A DNA stretch of 48,556 nt from CBDFGT01 sp965247225 (GTDB taxonomy: Bacteria; Pseudomonadota; Alphaproteobacteria; Rhizobiales; Rhizobiaceae), in NCBI GenBank assembly GCA_965247225.1, contig CBDFGT010000038.1, forward strand, positions 1 through 48,556, read 5' to 3'. The notes beneath the pieces are model-generated. The model did no database searches. It was given only the letters and a program-made list of their open reading frames with translations, and was not told the origin of the DNA. Shown piece after piece: positions 39,465-47,544 of this stretch. Both the position numbers and the translations under genes were made by a program. Each line of letters opens with the position of its first letter. The stretch's first letter is position 1.

Positions 39465-39814
39465 GCTAAAGTCCTTTTCTCTCTGCCCGTAAACGGGGCG
39501 GGCAGCATAACAATCTTGCCTGTCCTGGGCTTGGGGCTTGCCAGTACAGGCGATGGGTAGGCAGCTCCTGGAGCGTACGGAAAAAATCCTGTTGTCGCCG
39601 TCACTCATCCAATAAGTTTTGTCGTTCCCTGACTTCCCCTCAAGCCATTCCGGCTGTCGGGCCGACTGTCAGGGAGAGTCTGAAACAAGGTCTTTCCGTG
39701 TTCGCAAAGTGCCCGAACATTAAAATTGTGAGGCCTTTGTTTTAAATTGGCAAGCAAAAGTTTTTTGAAGTTGATTCATTGGTTGAAAAAAATGACTGCC
39801 TTGCATCGCATGCA
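39465..39814 (-). promoter_or_regulatory. 350-base leader/regulatory region of the cold-shock gene
   Basis: It contains TGCCCG (39484-39489) and CGGGCA (39499-39504), forming a hairpin about 20 bases before the start codon, and a distant pair TCCCTGAC (39626-39633) / GTCAGGGA (39668-39675) enclosing a GC-rich inner repeat. Such structures fit the RNA thermosensing seen in csp leaders. No promoter was picked with confidence. Confidence 0.4.
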
Positions 39815-40711
39815 CTATAATCGGGCAGTTCGCGCTCTGGTCTGCATCCAGTCGGGCAATATTTCAACCAGCATGAGGCTGGCAAAGATCAGTGCGCAAC
39901 CGATATAGCCGGTTATACCGACAGAGTCTCCCAGCAGGATCGCTCCGAAAACGGCAGCAAACAGGGATTCTGTGGACAGGAAAATGGCGGCCTGCGGGGC
40001 GGTGGTGAACCTCTGTCCGACCACCTGCAAAATGAAGGCGAGCCCGGAGGACAAGAGCCCTGCAAACAGGATTTCCCCGGCTGCGGATGCAATATTGCCG
40101 GTTTCAACGGGCTCAACCAGAAAGGCAAGGGTCAGGCCCAGAATGGTGCAGACCAGAAATTGCACGAAGCATAGCAGCATGGGCCTGCCGCCGGTGGTGA
40201 CAACCATACCGATGAGCAGAACCTGCACCGCATAAAACAGGGCGCAGACTATGGTCAGCATGTCACCGGAAGACAGGCCGTCGAGCCGCGCGCCATTCAA
40301 CAGGAAGATGCCTGCCAGCGACAGGAGCGAGGCGGGCCAGATGACCCAGTGCGGCATGCGCCGCAGCACCAGCAGGGAGAGAACCGGCACGAAGATCACA
40401 TACAGGGCGGTCAGAAAGCCGGAATTGGTGACGGTTGTTGTCAAAAGCCCGTATTGCTGGGTGATGCAGCCGCCAAACAGCGCCAGACCGATCAACAGAA
40501 AGGCAAGGGCGTGCGCGGGACGCAGCGGTGTTACGGCGCGCCGATGCTCCAGAATGGCCAGCGGCAGGGCAACAAGGCTGGCGATCATGAACCGCAGGCC
40601 CACAAACAGTGCCGGACCGATGGCCTGCATGGCGGTGGTCTGGGCCACAAAGCTCGCACCCCAGATGGCCGCAACACACAACAGCAACAGGTTCGCCTGA
40701 ACGCGCGTCAC
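39815..40711 (-). CDS. EamA/DMT-family transporter
   Basis: A 298-residue inner-membrane transporter of the drug/metabolite superfamily with about ten hydrophobic segments, arranged as two EamA repeats (N-terminal NLLLLCVAAIWGASFVAQTT and second half DMLTIVCALFYAVQVLLIGM). The usual APQAAIFLSTESLFAAVFGA is near the end of the second repeat. Substrate unknown; relatives export amino acids or metabolites. It is transcribed leftward and is divergent from the DUF3052 gene, 123 bases away. Confidence 0.92.
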   Translation of the reverse strand: MTRVQANLLLLCVAAIWGASFVAQTTAMQAIGPALFVGLRFMIASLVALPLAILEHRRAVTPLRPAHALAFLLIGLALFGGCITQQYGLLTTTVTNSGFLTALYVIFVPVLSLLVLRRMPHWVIWPASLLSLAGIFLLNGARLDGLSSGDMLTIVCALFYAVQVLLIGMVVTTGGRPMLLCFVQFLVCTILGLTLAFLVEPVETGNIASAAGEILFAGLLSSGLAFILQVVGQRFTTAPQAAIFLSTESLFAAVFGAILLGDSVGITGYIGCALIFASLMLVEILPDWMQTRARTARL

Positions 40712-40834
40712 GCTCTTGATCCTCTTTGGGGAATTGTTTCTCGCGGGCGCAGGCCCTTTTGACAGCGATACCAGCTTGACTCTTTTCGCGCAAGGCAGCC
40801 TGATCCTGCTGCCCGGCGCGAAAAAGAGGATATC

Positions 40835-41263
40835 ATGGCTGAAAGCGGTTATTCCGGGACACCACTTCCCAAAAAGCCGGGGCTGAAGGATGGTCAGGTG
40901 GTGCTGTTTCCGGGTCTGCCGGAAAGCCTTGCCTGTCTGCGTCAGGCGGCAGGTTTTGCCGATGTCCGGTCAGACTGGCCGGAAGACAGCTTCAGGCGGT
41001 TTGATGTCATCCATATTTTTACCAGCGAAAGGGCTGTTCTGGAACATCTCGCAGACAGGCTTTTTGCCTCCATCACACCGGATGGCATGGTGTGGATATC
41101 CTGGCCCAAAAAAGCCTCGCGCGTTGCAACAGATATTACCGAGGATGTGTTGCGCACGATCTTGCTGCCGACAGGGCTGGTCGATGTCAAGGTCTGCGCC
41201 GTGGATGCCATCTGGTCCGGTCTCAAATTCGTGATCCGCAAGGAGTTGCGGTCCGGACCCTGA
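40835..41263 (+). CDS. DUF3052-family protein
   Basis: A 142-residue cytosolic protein of unknown function. The N-terminal SGYSGTPLPKKPGLKDGQVV is the family signature (GYSxxPLxKKLGIKxG). The remainder (DVIHIFTSERAVLEHLADRL, PDGMVWISWPKKASR, TGLVDVKVCAVDAIWSGLKF) looks like a degenerate methyltransferase-like fold in this group, where the SAM site is not conserved. ATG at 40835 follows AAAAAGAGGATATC, with GAGG as ribosome site. It is divergent from the EamA transporter and convergent with the cox subunit IV gene. Confidence 0.85.
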   Translation: MAESGYSGTPLPKKPGLKDGQVVLFPGLPESLACLRQAAGFADVRSDWPEDSFRRFDVIHIFTSERAVLEHLADRLFASITPDGMVWISWPKKASRVATDITEDVLRTILLPTGLVDVKVCAVDAIWSGLKFVIRKELRSGP

Positions 41264-41294
41264 ACGGCGGCAGGCTTCCTGTGTTGGCCAACAA

Positions 41295-41423
41295 TCACAT
41301 ATTGGACAGCATGCCCGAGAACATCACAACGAAGGCGGCGACAGCCGTGACGGCGATCCAGAACATTTCACCGTCCCTGCGGGCGCGGATTGCATTGATT
41401 GCATCTTCATCATTCAGGAACAT
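41295..41423 (-). CDS. aa3-type cytochrome c oxidase subunit IV (42 aa)
   Basis: A 42-residue single-span membrane subunit of the alphaproteobacterial aa3 cytochrome c oxidase, outside the catalytic core. The sequence MFLNDEDAINAIRARRDGEM followed by FWIAVTAVAAFVVMFSGMLS and NM has the family shape: a short polar N-terminus with acid and Arg residues and one hydrophobic helix. The ribosome site AAGGGG is 8 bases from the ATG. The rest of the oxidase is encoded elsewhere. Fits with petABC in the same respiratory chain. The gene is short and easily missed. Confidence 0.88.
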   Translation of the reverse strand: MFLNDEDAINAIRARRDGEMFWIAVTAVAAFVVMFSGMLSNM

Positions 41424-41692
41424 GTGACGACCCCTTCACACCGTGTTGCGATTATGATGTTTTCGCAGCCAATCTTGACCCCAACAGGTCGCAAATGCGG
41501 CGGTGCCTGACAAATGTTGCGGTCAAATTGTGGCAGGCGCGGCCTGAACGCAGAGTGCTGCGCAGAACTGTCAAAAAATCGCCGCAAGGCGCCTTTCTGC
41601 TTGAAACACCCAAGGATTTTCGACATACAGCAGAACGCAAGGACAGGGCAGTTCCAGCCCTTTCCCAGTCCACATTTCAAGGATCCTGTCTG

Positions 41693-42895
41693 ATGGCCTT
41701 TATTGCTGATGCCCTTTCGCGCGTAAAACCCTCTGCCACCATTGCGGTTGCCCAGAAAGCCCGTGAACTGAAAGCCCAGGGCCGCGATGTGATCAGCCTT
41801 GGTGCGGGCGAGCCGGATTTTGATACGCCGGAGAATATCAAGGCCGCCGCCATTGATGCCATCAACCGTGGTGAAACCAAATATACGCCGGTTTCCGGTA
41901 TCCCTGAACTGAGGGCTGCCATTGCTGCCAAGTACAAGCGCGAGAACGGCCTGACCTATACGGCGGCCCAGACCATTGTCGGCACAGGCGGCAAGCAGAT
42001 CCTGTTCAATGCGTTCATGGCCACGCTGAATTCGGGCGACGAGGTTGTCATTCCAACGCCTTACTGGGTTTCCTACCCGGAAATGGTGCTCCTGTGCGGT
42101 GGCACCCCGGTGTTTGCGGAAGCAAAGCTGGAGGATAATTTCAAGCTGCAACCGGAAGCGCTGGAAGCGGCCATTACGCCAAAGACCAAGTGGTTCATCT
42201 TCAATTCACCGTCCAATCCGTCGGGTGCGGCCTATACGCATGACGAGCTGAAGGCGCTGACCGATGTGCTGATGCGCCATCCGCATGTCTGGGTTCTGAC
42301 CGATGACATGTATGAGCACCTGACCTATGGTGATTTCAAGTTCGTAACGCCTGCGGAAGTCGAACCGGCGCTCTATGACCGCACGCTGACCATGAACGGT
42401 GTGTCGAAAGCCTATGCCATGACCGGCTGGCGCATCGGCTATGCTGCCGGTCCGCTGGAGCTGATCAAGGCCATGGACATGATCCAGGGCCAGCAGACAT
42501 CCGGTGCCTGCTCGATTGCGCAATGGGCGGCTGTGGAGGCGCTGAACGGCACACAGGCGTTCATTCCGACCAACAAGACAATCTTTGAGGGCCGCCGCGA
42601 TCTGGTCGTCTCCATGCTCAACCAGGCCAAAGGCATCCATTGCCCGGTGCCTGAAGGGGCTTTCTATGTCTATCCCTCCATCAAGGGCCTGATCGGCAAG
42701 ACAGCGCCATCGGGCAAGGTGATTGAGACCGATGTGGATTTCGTCAACGAACTTCTGGAAACAGAAGGGGTTGCCGTGGTTCAGGGTTCTGCCTTCGGTC
42801 TTGGCCCCAATTTCCGCATTTCCTATGCGACATCGGAAAAGCTGCTGGAAGAAAGCTGCATCCGCATCCAGCGTTTCTGCGCTGCCTGCAAGTAA
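41693..42895 (+). CDS. class I aspartate/aromatic aminotransferase (PLP-dependent)
   Basis: A 400-residue fold type I aminotransferase, probably aspartate transaminase (AatA type), making oxaloacetate and glutamate from aspartate and 2-oxoglutarate. Seen: ISLGAGEPDFDTPENIKAAA, KYTPVSGIPELRAAIAAKYK, WFIFNSPSNPSGAAY (Asn for PLP), VLTDDMYEHLTYGDF (Asp for PLP ring), TMNGVSKAYAMTGWRIGYAA (Schiff-base Lys in SKAYAM) and the C-terminal FRISYATS (substrate Arg). Start choice: ATG at 41693 behind AAGGA; the open frame begins 98 codons earlier, without coding look. Intact. Class Ib with broad substrate range is possible. Confidence 0.93.
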   Translation: MAFIADALSRVKPSATIAVAQKARELKAQGRDVISLGAGEPDFDTPENIKAAAIDAINRGETKYTPVSGIPELRAAIAAKYKRENGLTYTAAQTIVGTGGKQILFNAFMATLNSGDEVVIPTPYWVSYPEMVLLCGGTPVFAEAKLEDNFKLQPEALEAAITPKTKWFIFNSPSNPSGAAYTHDELKALTDVLMRHPHVWVLTDDMYEHLTYGDFKFVTPAEVEPALYDRTLTMNGVSKAYAMTGWRIGYAAGPLELIKAMDMIQGQQTSGACSIAQWAAVEALNGTQAFIPTNKTIFEGRRDLVVSMLNQAKGIHCPVPEGAFYVYPSIKGLIGKTAPSGKVIETDVDFVNELLETEGVAVVQGSAFGLGPNFRISYATSEKLLEESCIRIQRFCAACK

Positions 42896-42906
42896 GAAGT
42901 TTGAGT

Positions 42907-42940
42907 TTTAATGCGTCGCTCAGAACTGTGGCGCATTAAA
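42907..42940 (+). terminator. terminator-like hairpin after the aminotransferase gene
   Basis: TTTAATGCGTC (42907-42917) pairs with GGCGCATTAAA (42930-42940), one G-T pair, followed by TTCTCTTTAA. It ends the aminotransferase unit and overlaps the stop codon of the SIR2-STAND gene on the other strand, so it may mark the insertion border. Confidence 0.6.
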
Positions 42941-45405
42941 TTCTCTTTAATAAATTATTAGCCCGCGTTGAAACTCTAAATATTATATGATAACGCTCTT
43001 TGAGCTCTGACGGAAATTTATTTGTTAGTAATATAATTGATTTCAACGTTGATATGATTTTTCTTTTGCTAATTTCGTCTGCGCTTGCTGCGTGGTTTTC
43101 ATAAACGTCAATAATTTTGTCCATGACACCAAATGGATGGTATCTTTCGTTTCTCCTGGATACAACATTGCTAACTATTTGGAATGCTTGCTCTTCCGCG
43201 TCACCATGGGGGCTCATTCCGAATTTTTTGCTGCGCCGAATCATAACTTCAGCTTTGTGTGTTTCAATCTGGTAGCGATCAAATCCTGGGCGACACATTT
43301 TCTCAGCGCTGTTGACCAGTGCAACGCATTCGTCGAAATTACCTCTGTCCAACTCTACCATGGACATTTGGACAACGAAAAGAGGATCTCTATTAGTGAT
43401 CTTGAGTACTCTGCATTTATTATAGAAAGAGTATATCGATTCGTGAAATTTTTCTTGATTTATCACCATTCGTGCACTTTTAAATCCCCCGCTTGAGTAT
43501 ATTTCTCTATAGAGATTGAACTGCAACAGTGCTTTTGAAAAATCTTTATATAGAAATTCGTCATCGTTCATGTAAGAAACTTCAAGGTTTTTTAGTACTT
43601 TAAATACAAGTTCGAAAAGATAACTAGGGTCAACAAATTTGTTCAGGTAGTACTTTGAAAATGTCGAGGATTTAAACGTAAATGCACCGTTTTCGGCGTT
43701 TAGAAATTCCGATATATTGCTATCCTCTATTTTCTTTGAAAACAAATCGAAGTCAACTCTTAGATTTAGAAGATCTTCATAAGAATAAACGTGGCCAGAA
43801 AGATTATTTCGCGCATAAGCAAAATTCAATACGCAGACTAATATTATCAAATCTCTATAGTCTTTATCAATTATATTAAATTCATTAAATATTTCTTCTA
43901 TCCGGTGTTTTATAGCTCCGCCATCAAAGAGGGAGAACAGAACGCCTCTTAACTCCGAGCTGCACCTTTTCTGGATGAACTCTATTTGTTTCGACTCCGT
44001 TTCCAGCTCAGAAGCATCTCCCCAAAGAATGTTAGCATTTAAAAAATACGTGAATTTCTTTATCTCGTTTAAGGAAAGCTGATTGATGTCTACTTTCCTT
44101 ACTGCACCTAGTGCGTCCACGATTTCAGAAGAGTATATTTCAACTCGCTTAGTTCTGTCTGTGCATATGATGAGGTGATTCTTGGAAATGTCTCTGATAA
44201 ATTTTACAAAACTTAAACATAATGAGACATTTTCTACTAGAATAATTGATTTTCCGACGCTACTCAAAAAAATTTCGAACTTGAGACTGATCATATTGCC
44301 TGCCATTAAATTGAAATATTTTCTCGTATTTGGTTTGTAATTGAGCCGCGATATGATTAATAAGTACACTTTTTCCGTTCCCTGCGTCCCCGTGAATTAG
44401 AATATTGTTAGGATTTAAGATGTATGACTGAAACCTTTCGCTGACTCTGTCGAAGTATATTCCTGTATTTAATTCTTCTGTTATGGATTTTGTAAAATAA
44501 TCTTGATTTATCGATCCTAAATACATCTCTTTAACGACAGATTCTCTCTCGGCAACGTCGTTTGAGTTTATGTTTGTGTATTTTTTCTCCATGAAGCAGT
44601 CTGGAGTTTGGATTTCTATTTTGTCATCTATTTTTACGGCGCTCTTTATCGAATTGGAAAATCCTTCTATCCCTATATTCTTAATTTCCCCATATTTTCC
44701 TAGCCGTATTTTATCTGGTGTTGAACTTTTGGGCCCCACAATGAAAAATGACTTCGAACGAATATGAGAAACGCTTGCGATGAGCTTTCGAATATGAAAA
44801 TCACTGTTGGAAAAGCCTACAAAAAAGACGGCTTGAGAAAAAACCAAATCATCCAAAAATTCTTTTGACCAACTTGAAGATAAGAATGCTATATCTAAAC
44901 CTTGTTTATCTGTTAAAAAAAATTCATTTTCGAATGTGTACTGAGTCATATTCAATATTGACCCGTGAATGTGTACTATTTGGTTTATTTCTTCATCCTT
45001 TTTTTGAATGTTGTCGGACAGAGAAAGAGATGTGAACGCGCAATCTGATTCTTTAAGCGCCGTTTCTGCTACGTCGTCATAATTAGTAGTGTATATTCTT
45101 CTCCACGGTCTATTTACTATTTCTTTATGGTCATCATTAACGTATTTACAGCGTAAAGACCTACTAACGTATTTAAAAGATTCCTGTCTGTATTCTTTTC
45201 CAAAAGCGGATTCTGACGCAGTTTCCAAATCGTACTGTTCTCGTTCTTCTGTTATTTTTGCAATATCGAGAAACGAGTTTGTCATTTGCGCAACACTGGG
45301 TATTGGCGAAGCATCTATGTTTCTTGCCCCGTAAGAATAGCCTGAACCAAGTATCAAAATGGAGTTCCCTTTTGAAATCGAAAGTACTGCCTCGTCAAAA
45401 TTCAT
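42936..45405 (-). CDS. SIR2-STAND family protein, probable anti-phage NADase, split by a +1 shift in a poly-T run
   Basis: Two frames join into one protein of about 822 residues. The N-terminal SIR2-like effector has ILILGSGYS (Rossmann loop, 16-24), RRIYTTNYDDV (102-112), IVHIHGSI with the catalytic His (143-150) and FFVGFSNSDFHI (194-205); this fold degrades NAD+ in Thoeris, DSR and Avs5-type defence. A STAND-like P-loop, ILIHGDAGNGKSVLINHIA, lies at 335-353, and a helical, repeat-like sensor part follows. The frame breaks at a run of seven bases (44266-44272): six would give VRNFLSSVGKSIILVE without a stop. The gene is strongly AT-rich, unlike the neighbours. Start ATG 45405 follows GGAGG. 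An antiviral role is inferred from architecture. Confidence 0.75.
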
Positions 45406-45500
45406 GCTATCCTCCAATTTGTTAGTTTATTAAATCATTATAAGTTTCATTGCACAACCTATAGTTTTTGATTTTTTCAGTGGAATAACTGTTCAAGAAG

Positions 45501-45606
45501 AGATGTGTGAATCCGGTAGCCGTGAGGCGAGATGTCACGCAGTGACAGAGGGGGGGCGGTGCCCCTCATCCGGCGCTGCGCACCACCTTCTCCCCAAGGG
45601 GAGAAG
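45501..45606. repeat. palindromic intergenic repeat cluster at the right border of the SIR2-STAND gene
   Basis: It opens with AGATGTGTGAATCCGGTAGCC (45501-45521), shared with 22896-22916 but for one base. Next comes the palindrome TGTCAC-GCA-GTGACA (45533-45547), a GC-rich stretch, and CTTCTCCCC-AA-GGGGAGAAG (45587-45606). Such clusters are common between genes in this order. It may have been a landing site for the AT-rich insert. Confidence 0.75.
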
Positions 45607-45665
45607 AGGGAACCAGGCCATCAAATCAGTCCAATACTCAATACTTTGGGTTTTTCAGCAGCCCG

Positions 45666-46589
45666 CTAAAGTTCCAGCTCCCAGATTTCACTGGTCATGG
45701 CTCTTCCAAATTCAAAGGCCGGTTCAGCGCTTTTGCACCGGAAGCCCGCCTGCCGGTAAAGTTCCCGCGCGGATGTCAGGCCATCATAGGTCCACAGGCT
45801 GATGCGTTCATACTGCTTCTGTCTGGCATAGGCCACGCATTCAGCCACCAGCCGCTGGCCAATGCCCAGGCCGCGTGCTTGCGGCGTTACCACCAGCAGC
45901 CGCAGTTTGGCACTCGTGGTGGTGTCTGCAACCAGCATTACGGAGCCTACAGGCATGCCGTCACGTTCGGCAATCCAGCACCGCTCCCGGTCATGGTCTG
46001 CCCGTCTTATGAAACCAACCAGAATGTCCCCGACAACCCCTTCAAAATCAGGGCTGAGGCCGAATTCATGGATCATGCTTTGGGAGAATGTTTGCATGAT
46101 CCAGCCGCAGTCTCCGGGCTGGTGTTGCCGCAACAGCCAGTTTGCACTTCTGGTACCTTCAAAGCATTCCCGTGCCTGGCGCAAGTTCCGGGAAAATGTC
46201 TGGCGCGAGGCGGGGGCCATTGTTTCCAACATGGCGGCAATGCGGTCTGAGGATTTTTCCTCCAGCCGGGCAAATTGTTCAAGGCCAAGGCTGCTTAAAA
46301 CAAGATCGTGCTTGCGGGCGTCGTCCGCGCTTGGCCTGCGCTCAACAATGCCCTGTTTTTCCAGTACCTTGCAGAGACGGCTGACATAGCCTGCATCGAG
46401 CGACAGGTCACGCACAAGGTCGGATGCGGTCATTGTCTTTCTGCTGCCGATCTCGAAGATGACCCGTGCCTCCGGCAAGGACAGGTCTTCTCCGAGAAAG
46501 GATGTTTCCAGTGCGCCGACTTTCTGGGTGAAGAACCGGGCAAAACGGCGTATTTCCAAAACGGCATACGAATGGTGCATTGTGTTCAT
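45666..46589 (-). CDS. MarR-GNAT fusion: winged-helix regulator with acetyltransferase domain
   Basis: A 307-residue fusion. Residues 1-145 are a MarR winged helix (LSLPEARVIFEIGSR, DLVRDLSLDAGYVSRLCKVL as recognition helix, VERRPSADDARKHDLVLSSL as wing). Residues 155-307 are a GNAT domain, with CGWIMQTFSQSMIHEFGL, SAKLRLLVVTPQARGLGIGQ (acetyl-CoA loop) and the C-terminal LYRQAGFR. Known MarR-GNAT proteins acetylate small molecules and control their own operons. An inverted-repeat operator lies 5-39 bases before the start, so autoregulation is likely. Effector and substrate unknown. The frame is intact. Confidence 0.9.
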   Translation of the reverse strand: MNTMHHSYAVLEIRRFARFFTQKVGALETSFLGEDLSLPEARVIFEIGSRKTMTASDLVRDLSLDAGYVSRLCKVLEKQGIVERRPSADDARKHDLVLSSLGLEQFARLEEKSSDRIAAMLETMAPASRQTFSRNLRQARECFEGTRSANWLLRQHQPGDCGWIMQTFSQSMIHEFGLSPDFEGVVGDILVGFIRRADHDRERCWIAERDGMPVGSVMLVADTTTSAKLRLLVVTPQARGLGIGQRLVAECVAYARQKQYERISLWTYDGLTSARELYRQAGFRCKSAEPAFEFGRAMTSEIWELEL

Positions 46590-46593
46590 TTCA

Positions 46594-46628
46594 TTGCTTT
46601 TGGCAATTATATTGTTGCTAAAAGCAAC
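46594..46628. promoter_or_regulatory. probable operator of the MarR-GNAT gene
   Basis: TTGCTTTT (46594-46601) and AAAAGCAA (46620-46627) form a perfect distal inverted repeat; inside it GTTGCT-AAA-AGCAAC (46614-46628) is a second palindrome. They lie just before the start codon. A TTGACA on the minus strand (about 46632-46637) could be the -35 box, so binding would block the promoter. Confidence 0.55.
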
Positions 46629-47544
46629 TATATGTCAAGGAAGATGAGCTGAGGAACCAAGCTGTTGCATATGCAACCGCTTGCCATCAAACTACACATG
46701 AAATTGTCTCCGTCGCCAGCGGGGGAGGTTTGAGGGGGCTGCACACATGAAATCAACGCTTTAGCCTCTTTTTCATCCCCGTCATTTTCTCCTGTGCCAT
46801 AATGCTCCTGTCCCGCACGGATACACCACAAGGCGTTGTGGCGAGCGGGGCCGGTTCCGGGTTCGGGGAAGAGACGCATTTCTCCGGATTGATGCCTGAA
46901 AGGGCGGATCGATCATCGCAGGATGATGGCCGGGGCCTTGCGAGAGACGGTGACCCGGCGGGGCAAGCGGAAAGGCAGGCCGCCCCCGACGCGTATCCCT
47001 GGGGTACATATGCTGTACGGTTCGCTGTCATTTTCCCCAAGGGGAGAACCGGGCGTTGAGATCCAAGTTCGCAAGGCAGAAACGACTGAAACGGGGCGCT
47101 TTGAGCGCACTTTACTCATACTCAATCACAGGCGATCAGAGCGCCCCGGCCGGATGAACCGGCAAATGCAGTAAATGGAATGAAACCCGGAGGCGATGGC
47201 CTGCCGGGTTCCAGGTGCTGGATGGGAATGGTGCTATGCGAAAACCAGAACCACGGACGGTATTCGAAAACGGCAATCGGGTGAATATGCCATACGGGGG
47301 GAATGAACCTGTATCGTGTAAATGCCTCAAGACATTGAGTTTGGTAATGGAATATTGAGGGCGCAAAGGCTGCTGCACGAACCCCCTCTCCCTTGTGGGG
47401 AGGGGGTACTTCCGTATTCGCGTCGACCGCAGAAAACACCATATATTCATATGGGTGACAATATTTTCGTCGAAATCAACCTTCACTCGATCGCCTGGTT
47501 GTCCGCTATCCCGTTTCACCTGTTGCCCGACGAAAGCCCGTCTG
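46629..47544. repeat. repeat-rich stretch of over 900 bases without a gene
   Basis: No frame here has a ribosome site or recognisable product; those present look like chance in GC-rich DNA. It includes TCCCC-AA-GGGGA near 47035, AACCCGG/CCGGGTT near 47190-47210, and at 47391-47467 a copy of the repeat of 22745-22832 in the other orientation, with hairpin CCCCCTCTCCC/GGGGAGGGGG and the block CGCGTCGACC-x-CAGAAAACAC. It looks like a decayed spacer between the MarR-GNAT gene and the Old Yellow Enzyme. Confidence 0.6.

Noticed and set aside
39465..39608. A 48-residue N-terminal extension of the cold-shock protein
   Set aside because: The standard start MAETGIVKFF lies behind AAGGAC, and the extension has no family likeness.
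41399..41692. A 98-residue N-terminal extension of the aminotransferase
   Set aside because: The family N-terminus begins at the ATG at 41693, behind AAGGA. The upstream part looks non-coding and overlaps the cox subunit IV start.
44266..44272. Programmed -1 ribosomal frameshift at the T7 run of the SIR2-STAND gene
   Set aside because: A -1 slip on TTT TTT G leads directly to TGA. The continuing frame needs +1, so loss of one base (error or polymerase slippage) fits better.
46802..47059. An 85-codon frame in the desert after the MarR-GNAT gene
   Set aside because: No ribosome site, odd composition, and overlapping open frames on both strands: typical of GC-rich non-coding DNA.
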